In this document: positions 57,224-64,000 of the stretch, in pieces
Position numbering within the stretch: position 1 is the stretch's first letter
Layout: every line of letters starts with the position of its first letter
Assembly: GCA_030278955.1 (NCBI GenBank)
Contig: JAOANR010000006.1
Coordinates: 8,207,915 to 8,271,914, forward strand
Direction of reading: 5' to 3'
Length of the DNA: 64,000 nucleotides
Source of the DNA: Hygrophila difformis
Lineage: Eukaryota > Streptophyta > Magnoliopsida > Lamiales > Acanthaceae
Made by a program: the position numbers and the translations under genes
Notes under the pieces: model-generated
The model's database searches: none
Told to the model about the DNA's origin: nothing
Seen by the model: only the letters and a program-made list of their open reading frames with translations

Positions 57224-58648
57224 ATGGCCGATGCTTGCATGGATGATCATGGTGGTTTACCACCTGATGCTACCACTCCCACGGCACCAATGGCCTCAGG
57301 CCCTTCTTACAGGGACATGGCAAAACGGGGCACTCGAGCTAATCATGTCCATGTTGATGATCTTGCGTCTGATCTTGAAGGTGACCCGGATGATATCATC
57401 TCAACCTCGAACAATGGTGTTCCAAAATTGATTCTTTCGCCGGCGTTTAAAGCTAGTCTCATCCGGCAAGGGAGATATGCTGTGGTTTTGAAGGTTCTTG
57501 GTCGTTCTATTTCCTACCGTGTTTTGAAGTCTCGTTTGGAGAAACTCTGGCCGGCCATGGCCCAACTTCCGCTCATAGATCTCGAGAATGGTTATTATAT
57601 TATCAAGTTCTTGAATGAGGCTGATTCACTCCATGCTCTTACTGGTGGTCCGTGGATGATTCTTGGGAATTATTTACACGTCCAGCAGTGGGACGAACAT
57701 TTTGATCCTCGCACACATCAAATCGAGTCGCTGATTACATGGGTAAGGTTCCCTAGTATACCTATGTATCTCTATAACATGAAGACGCTTTATAGATTGG
57801 GATCCTTGATTGGTAAAGTTCTTATTATCGATTACTCCACGGATGGAGCCTCTCGGGGTCGCTTCGCTCGGGTCGCCATCCGTGTGGATATTTCCAAACC
57901 TCTTGAGCCGAAGGTGGAAGTAGATAACCTTTCTTTCACAGTTGAGTACGAAAATACCAAGATTATTTGTTTCTCATGTGGCAAATTTGGACATACAAAA
58001 GATCGGTGTCCGGCTACCAAGGATTCCAATCAAGAAGATTGTATTCAGAATGCTGGCTCTCAACAACCTGTTCATCAACCTGCTCCTTCCCCTAATACGG
58101 ATTCCATCTATGGTCCTTGGATGGTTGTTCAACCTAGACGTCGGCCTCAACGAATGATGGCTCCCCCTCCGCCTACTGGAGATTCTTCCCCGACTCACAA
58201 CCGCTTTGCTTCTCTTGGTGATGATCTGGAGACCGAGACAGCTGCCAATCCGCCTTCACCCCAGCTTCGTCCAATCAATGTGTCTCCTCCTAGTTTTTCC
58301 ACCAGGACCCGGCTTAAAGCCTCCTCACCCCCGCCTAGTATCAAGGGGAAAGCCACTGTCCAGGATGAGGTTCGGTCTCCAACAGCTTCGCCTTCTTGGT
58401 CTCAACAGCCTTCTGGGGTGTGGTTGCGATCTGCTCCATCTTCATTGCCTCCTGAGCGTCACCAGGCGGTTTTTGTTCATGACCCCTCTATCCCTAAGAA
58501 GAGGAGACTTTGCCCTTCCCCAAGCCCTATTGATCGTCCACTAAACCTGCCTATTGATCCTGGAGATGATGTTTCAGATGATTTGGAAATGCCTGATAGT
58601 CCCCAGAGAAGACCTAGGGCTGTTAGCCTACCGGCTAGACCGCCCTAG
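57224..58648 (+). CDS. LINE ORF1 protein (DUF4283, CCHC zinc knuckle)
   Basis: This RNA-binding protein of plant L1 elements has 474 residues from the ATG at 57224. The frame is open upstream to 57185 without better support. The DUF4283 domain spans about 65-220, including FKASLIRQGRYAVVLKVLGR, GPWMILGNYLHVQQWDEHFD and LITWVRFPSIPMYLYNMKTL. The zinc knuckle CFSCGKFGHTKDRC (CX2CX4HX4C) follows near residue 245. The C-terminal half is Pro/Ser-rich and probably disordered. The frame is intact. It ends 55 nt before the ORF2 start codon, so ORF2 would need reinitiation. Confidence 0.9.
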   Translation: MADACMDDHGGLPPDATTPTAPMASGPSYRDMAKRGTRANHVHVDDLASDLEGDPDDIISTSNNGVPKLILSPAFKASLIRQGRYAVVLKVLGRSISYRVLKSRLEKLWPAMAQLPLIDLENGYYIIKFLNEADSLHALTGGPWMILGNYLHVQQWDEHFDPRTHQIESLITWVRFPSIPMYLYNMKTLYRLGSLIGKVLIIDYSTDGASRGRFARVAIRVDISKPLEPKVEVDNLSFTVEYENTKIICFSCGKFGHTKDRCPATKDSNQEDCIQNAGSQQPVHQPAPSPNTDSIYGPWMVVQPRRRPQRMMAPPPPTGDSSPTHNRFASLGDDLETETAANPPSPQLRPINVSPPSFSTRTRLKASSPPPSIKGKATVQDEVRSPTASPSWSQQPSGVWLRSAPSSLPPERHQAVFVHDPSIPKKRRLCPSPSPIDRPLNLPIDPGDDVSDDLEMPDSPQRRPRAVSLPARPP

Positions 58649-58703
58649 CTTTCTCTTTTATTTCACTTATTTTTCTCCATATTTTCCTTGTTTTTGATTG
58701 TTA

Positions 58704-61700
58704 ATGTTTCTTAATATTGGATTTTGGAATGCTCAGGGCGCAGGTTCCCGATCCTTCAAGAGGGAGTTTAGGGATCTCACTTCTAGCAATAAGATTGATA
58801 TCATTGCTCTTTTTGAACCAAGGATTAGTGGCAGTAATGCTGATCGTTTTATTAATAAATGTGGTTTTCTTCATTCTTTTCGAGTCGAGGCCATAGGATT
58901 CTCTGGTGGTATTTGGTTGCTATGGAATGATAGAGTAGAGGTTCAGGTTCTCGAGGTTCACTCTCAGTTTGTTGATATGTTCCTTTCAGTTGGTGGGAAG
59001 AGTTTGTTTGTCACTGCAGTCTATGCCGCCCCCAACAAGTACAGGCGTGCATGGCTTTGGCCGGAGCTAAATAGAATTAACATTGCCAGATCTGAGCCTT
59101 GGATTATTGGTGGTGACCTTAATTGTATTGCGTCATTGGATGAGGCTCGTGGTGGTCATATTTCTCTCAATGCCTCTATGGAATTGCGACAGTGGCTTCT
59201 GGAGTCTAATCTTCATGAAATTAAAACCTTTGGCAACAAGTTTACTTGGGCTAGAGGCCTTATTCGAAGACGTCTTGATCGGGTTCTAGGTAATGCAGCT
59301 TGGTTCAGTGTTTTTCCTGCAGCTACTGTGGAGGTTAAACCCAGGATCGAATCTGATCATGCCCCTATTTTCCTCCGTGTTATTCCTACTGGTTCTAATC
59401 CTTCTAGATCTCATGCCCGAATGTTTAGATTTAAAGCTGCATGGCTTGCTCATCCTTCCTTCCACCACCTTATTTCTTCAGTTTGGAAAGATTCGGCTAA
59501 CACGCTTAACAATCTCTCTGACATTCGGGATCAAGCTCTTTTATGGCATGATCGCAACCTGGCAACTTTGGGCAAACGCAAGTCGCGCATTCGTGGAAGA
59601 TTGGCTGGCATAGAGAGGCAGTGGAATTGGGAGGAAAACCCTTTCCTTGTTCGCCTTCATAATCAGCTTAGTGAGGATTTGGGGAAGATCCTTAATATCG
59701 AAGAGCTCAATTGGATCCAACGAAGCACTCGAGATTGGAACTTTGCCGGAGATAGGAATTCGAAATTCTATCATAATTTTGTGAAACAAAGACGGGTTTG
59801 TAAGAAGTTTTCCATACTCAAAGACAGTCATGGGAATGTGTTTCAATCTGAGAATGATGTTCAGGCCATGGCTCTTGATTATTTCATCCAGTTATATAGG
59901 GATGATTCTTTGTTCTCTAGTGGGATTCCTAGTTTGAATGATACTCCGAGAGTTCTGGCCAGTCAAGACGTAGAATTTCTTCAGAGACCTCCCTCCTTGG
60001 AAGAAACTTATCAAGCTGTGAAGAGTATGGCACCATTAAAGGCCCCTGGCCCCGATGGTTTTCAAGCAATATTCTATCAATAAACTTGGGGCATTACTGG
60101 CCCTGCAGTTCATGCTTCCATTTGTGATTACTTCTCTGGTCGGAGGGACATCAAGGAGATCAATCAAACTCATATTGTTTTGATTCCAAAGCTTAATAAT
60201 CTTATTTCCATCACTCAATTTAGACCCATTAGTCTTTGCAATGTTCTCTATAAATTCTTACTAAGTTACTTACTTTGAGACTTACTAACATTTTTCCTTA
60301 TTTGATTGGGCCAGGACAAGCTAGTTTTGTCAAACATAGGATTCTTCATGATAATATTATGGCATGTCAGGAGCTTGCCCATCATATGGAGACTTCCAAA
60401 GCCAAACCAGGTTGCATGATGATTAAACTGGATTTGGAAAAAGCCTATGACCGCCTTAAATGGAGCTTCATCAGAGAAACTATCACTCTTGCAGGTTTCC
60501 CTGAATCTTGTATTGAACTTATTATGAATTGTGTGACATCTACGTCTATGCAGCTTTCTTGGAACGGTCACCTTTCTTGTTCGTTCAATCCTTCAAGAGG
60601 CGTCCGGCAAGGAGACCCAATTTCTCCTTATATTTTCATTTTATGTATGGAGAGACTTGCTAATCTCATTAATGCAGCCGTGTCTTCAGGGAGTTGGAAA
60701 TCTAAGGGCTGGGATAAAAATCGTTTCAAAGTTCCTTATCTTTTCTTTGCGGATGATATACTTTTATTTGCTAATGCTTCTGTTAATCAAGTCTGTCTCA
60801 TTAAGGATATTCTGGACACTTTCTCTACTGCTTCAGGCCTCTCTATTAATTCCCACAAATCCCATATAGTTTTTGGCAAGGAAGTTGGACGTGCTGACAG
60901 ACATAACATCTTGGTAGCCCTTGGGATTGCACAAGCAGCTTCTATTGGAACTTATTTAGGCGTCCCAATTCTCCATGGCAGACGCTCTGCTCACCAATTT
61001 GGTTTCCTTATTGACAAACTTAACAATAAAATTGGTACTTGGGCTAATAAGTTTCTGAGTTTTGCAGGGCGTATTACTTTGATTAAATCTGTCCTGCAGG
61101 CCATTGGAATTCATGCTTTACAAGTTATGAAGTTGCCCTCTAAGGTCTCGGCTGAGATTGACAGAATTATACGTGACTTCTTGTGGGGTTCCAATCGAGT
61201 TAAGAGAAAAATGCATCTTCTTGCATGGGAACGTCTCACGGAGGACATATCCCGTGGGGGCCTTGGTATCCGGAGAACAAAAGATTTCAATGACGCTCTC
61301 CTCATGAAAGGCTGCTGGAGCCTTCTTACAAGAAATGCCCCTTGGATCCGCATTATGAAATCACAATATGGTTGGCGACATCACAGCTTCAAACAATCTG
61401 CTCGTTCTTTCTCCCGAATAGCCAAGGATTTATACTCTGTGTGGGATAAATTCTGTGGCCACTTAGGGTGGCACATTGGGAATGGTAAGCACACTTTATT
61501 CTGGAAAGACAGATGGCTTGACGAAGATCTTATTTTGCAGGATTGGCTACAAATGGCTCTTCCCTTGGATGAACAGTTTCGATCTGTGGCTGAGTACGTG
61601 ATAAATGATGGCTGGGATTTACAGACTCTCTCAAATCTCCTCCCTTTGTCCATTATTCAAAGACTGGTCCAGGTTCCCCCTCCGCCTCAATCAGCGGAAG

Positions 61701-62782
61701 ATGACACTCCTTTTTGGCGTCACACACCAACTGGAATTTTTTCTACTCGTTCTGCCATTCAATGTATGGAGGATGCTCGCAACATAGCATCTGTTGATGT
61801 CAATTGGAAGCATATATGGCGCTGGCCGGGCCCTCAACGGATGAGGTCTTTCTTATGGATTGCAGCTCATGATAGGCTCTTAACTAATCGTGAGACATTT
61901 CGACGTTCGATTTCCGAATCTAATGCGTGCTGGAAATGTGAGCAACCCGAGTTTGGTATTCATGCATTGCGGGATTGTTACGCTTCTGAAATGGTTTGGA
62001 GGAACATGGGTCTTTCTCTCCCTCTGAATTTCTGGCTCTTGGACATTCACGAGTGGATTATGTCTATGATCCCTATCACAGTTGGTGAGAGGTTGGCTAT
62101 GTCTTTCGGGTTCACATGTTGGTACATTTGGAGGAACCGCTGTAATGAACTTCATGATGGAGAATTTATCCCCTGGGAGTCCCTTCATTGGTCGATCCGA
62201 AAAGCTATGAATGAATTTTCTTCAGGCCAGGCTCTCCTCAAGAAATCAGGTGCTAAAAGTTGGACGACTAGAATGGAGCGGTGGCAGAAACCGCCGGAAG
62301 GATGGACCAAGGCAAATAGTGATGGTCATTGTACCAGTTCGGCCTGCATAGCTGGAGGGATTCTTCGAGATTCTGAGGGTCGGTGGCTTGGTGGAGTTCG
62401 TGCATCTTATCCTGTTACATGCATTTCTACAGCAGAAGCCAGGGGAGTTTTATTGTGCTTACAGTTTGCATGGGAGAAAGGAGTTCGTAAGCTTTTGGTT
62501 GAGTCCGATAGTAGGGAACTTGTTGCTCTTATCACTAATAGTCATCCTCCTATTGGTCCTCAGACAAGAATTCTTGCTCAGATCTTTGATATGAAACATT
62601 GGAGTTGGGAGGTTCATTTTAATGCTATCCCTAGGGCGTGCAACAAAGTAGCGGATAGATTTGTTAAATTTCCCCTTCCTTTATTTGATTTTGAGCATGT
62701 TAGTAGGCCTCCTGAGGCTCTTTTAGCTCTTCTTAGAGATGATGTAATTGGATTGTGTTCTGCACAACAATTCTTGGAATAA
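58704..62782 (+). pseudogene. LINE ORF2 (endonuclease/reverse transcriptase/RNase H), broken
   Basis: The frame starts MFLNIGFWNAQG, the apurinic-like endonuclease, with GDLNCIAS and the catalytic SDHAPI. It enters the RT domain at KAPGPDGFQAIFYQ and meets a TAA at 60081-60083. The same frame continues with TWGITGPAVHASICDYF to about 60250, where a one-base deletion shifts it. From about 60275 the rest of RT is open in another frame: KLDLEKAYDRLKWSF, RGVRQGDPISPYIF and the catalytic FADD. It continues through zf-RVT (CWKCEQPEFGIHALRDC) and RNase H with acidic residues in NSDGH, AEARG and VESDS and a final NKVADR. It ends at 62782. Two lesions mean no full-length protein, so this copy is not autonomous as read. 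Confidence 0.9.
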
Positions 62783-62821
62783 ATTGGCTTCGGCCCTCCC
62801 TTTTCCCCGAAAAAAAAAAAA

Positions 62822-62835
62822 ACATGACTGAAATT
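62822..62835. repeat. LINE target-site duplication, right copy
   Basis: ACATGACTGAAATT directly follows the poly-A tail and matches 57095-57108. Confidence 0.9.
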
Positions 62836-64000
62836 TAAGATGCACATATAATCAAATTAGCCATTAAAGTATACTTAACAAATAAATTAGATTAGAAAGA
62901 AAAAAAAATGGCATGGCGGATATAATTAGGATGCATTGACTCGAGCATAGCCATATAAAATTGGGAGATGGAGGGAGAAAGCTGCTATTAGGTGATCATT
63001 ATTTATCCAAATAATTAATTAGAAAACAAAATAATTGAAAATTAATAATAAAACCAGAGGAGTCCATCATAAGTCTGTAAATCTGTGTGGTCGCCTCTCT
63101 TCTCCTTTATTATTAATACTTCCTTTCTTCTTCCTAACAAATACTAATAATTATACATATATTTGCTTTCAACAGGAAACTTTCTGCATTTGTATATATT
63201 ATTGGCATTCCATTTCTAATCAAAGCAGCACTAATCCTCCATTCTGAGCAGGCAATTTTGCTTTACATTTTATCATCTTATGTTTTTTCGTATTCCTAGC
63301 TTATGCTGCATTAATGCATATAACTTTTCCTTTTTTAATTGGTTTCATTTCTGCACGTTTTGTTATTATGATGTTTGTACAATCCGGTATTTCATTCTTG
63401 TTTCCAATTTGCAAACATGCATGACAATTGACAACAAATGAAATGTATATTTTTAAAAGGAAAAAGAAAATGAAAGGAATTCTGCGTGCATTTGTTTTAT
63501 TAATTGATATCCTAATTGTCGTCATCTTTTTCAACTGTTGGTAAATTTACGCCATGAATTTAACCTAGCTAGGCAACATGAAGGAAATTGATGAAAACGA
63601 CATTGCGAAATTACATAAAGACGACAATAACTATGGACGACATTTAGTTAAATGATTGATTTGATTATTATTAGTTACATAATATGAGATTCTTAACAAT
63701 GTTTTAATTAACCAGCAGCTGCTTGAGGATTGTTGGCACTTTTGATTCTTCCTTTCATCTTCATTGAACATTGATCAGTCGAAGTTCATGTCAGATCTTG
63801 GCGTCCAGATTCCAAGCGCTTTCGGTTGTTGACCCTTCTAATAATAAGCATTTAAAATTCTTGGCAACAATATATAATAGCATACATTTACATGGAATTG
63901 GTGAACATATATAACTGATGAGAGGCTGATTGAATATTGGTTTGGTTTTAATTTGTTGGTTGGGTACTGGGTGGGAATAGATCCATTCGCGGATGCAGAT
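62836..64000. other. Intergenic sequence to the window end
   Basis: No exon set or element is supported. 63720-63840 is less AT-rich and might be the edge of a transcribed unit beyond the window, but I cannot assign frame or strand. Confidence 0.35.

Larger units (their letters stand above)
57109..62821 (+). mobile_element. Full-length L1-type LINE retrotransposon
   Basis: The element runs from just after the left target duplication to a poly-A tail at about 62810-62821. The duplicated target ACATGACTGAAATT (with adjoining A's) is seen at 57095-57108 and 62822-62835. It holds two plus-strand frames in the plant L1 order: ORF1 (DUF4283 plus zinc knuckle), then ORF2 (endonuclease, reverse transcriptase, zf-RVT, RNase H). 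The coding part is markedly less AT-rich than the flanks. Full length with near-perfect duplication indicates a fairly recent insertion, but ORF2 is broken at two points. Confidence 0.93.

Noticed and set aside
63720..63840. Possible terminal exon or microRNA precursor
   Set aside because: Neither strand gives a convincing frame, and no known microRNA sequence or long hairpin is visible.

Overview
The window looks like a gene-poor, repeat-rich stretch of a flowering-plant (eudicot) nuclear genome. The evidence is: intron-bearing plant genes (a bHLH112/123-type transcription factor, a DUF538 protein, a GeBP-like protein, a PPDK regulatory protein and a C20-type gibberellin 2-oxidase), high AT content, and typical plant transposons (Ty1/copia, L1-type LINE, Stowaway and Tourist MITEs, hAT-like elements, a Helitron, a CACTA end). 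The species cannot be named from the sequence alone. There is no operon, CRISPR array or plasmid-like feature.

Layout. 1-1231 is the 5' end of a decayed minus-strand copia element (gag remnant plus LTR). 2198-3066 is a solo LTR. 4459-6205 is a seven-exon bHLH gene on the minus strand. 7143-11982 holds three hAT-like non-autonomous elements, one of which has taken in a CACTA end. 12087-17973 is a complete and very young copia element with intact gag and pol. 18899-19525 is another hAT-like element. 21004-21656 is a two-exon DUF538 gene. 22546-23454 is a MITE carrying a Stowaway MITE inside it. 24201-24536 is a small membrane-protein gene. 25228-32088 is a 6.9-kb Helitron on the minus strand, filled with AT-rich repeats and containing a Tourist-like MITE. 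36587-37747 is an intronless GeBP-like gene. 38101-45622 is a dense nest: Stowaway, SINE relic, hAT inside hAT, a LINE tail split by an hAT insertion, and a compound element holding tandem palindromes and a solo LTR. 45903-48205 holds three Stowaway copies and a SINE relic. 48774-49938 is a small plus-strand gene of unknown function. 50201-51780 is the PPDK regulatory protein gene. 52830-54006 is the GA 2-oxidase gene. 57109-62821 is a full-length LINE with a poly-A tail and target-site duplication, its ORF2 broken twice. The rest shows nothing I can name.

The host genes do not form a pathway. They cover transcriptional control (bHLH, GeBP), gibberellin turnover and light/dark control of plastid pyruvate phosphate dikinase. 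The most striking content is transposon architecture: exact target-site duplications let element borders be read to the base, and they reveal up to four levels of nesting. Several hAT-like elements share a TAGGGGTG-type terminus, yet each carries its own short word repeated near the ends.
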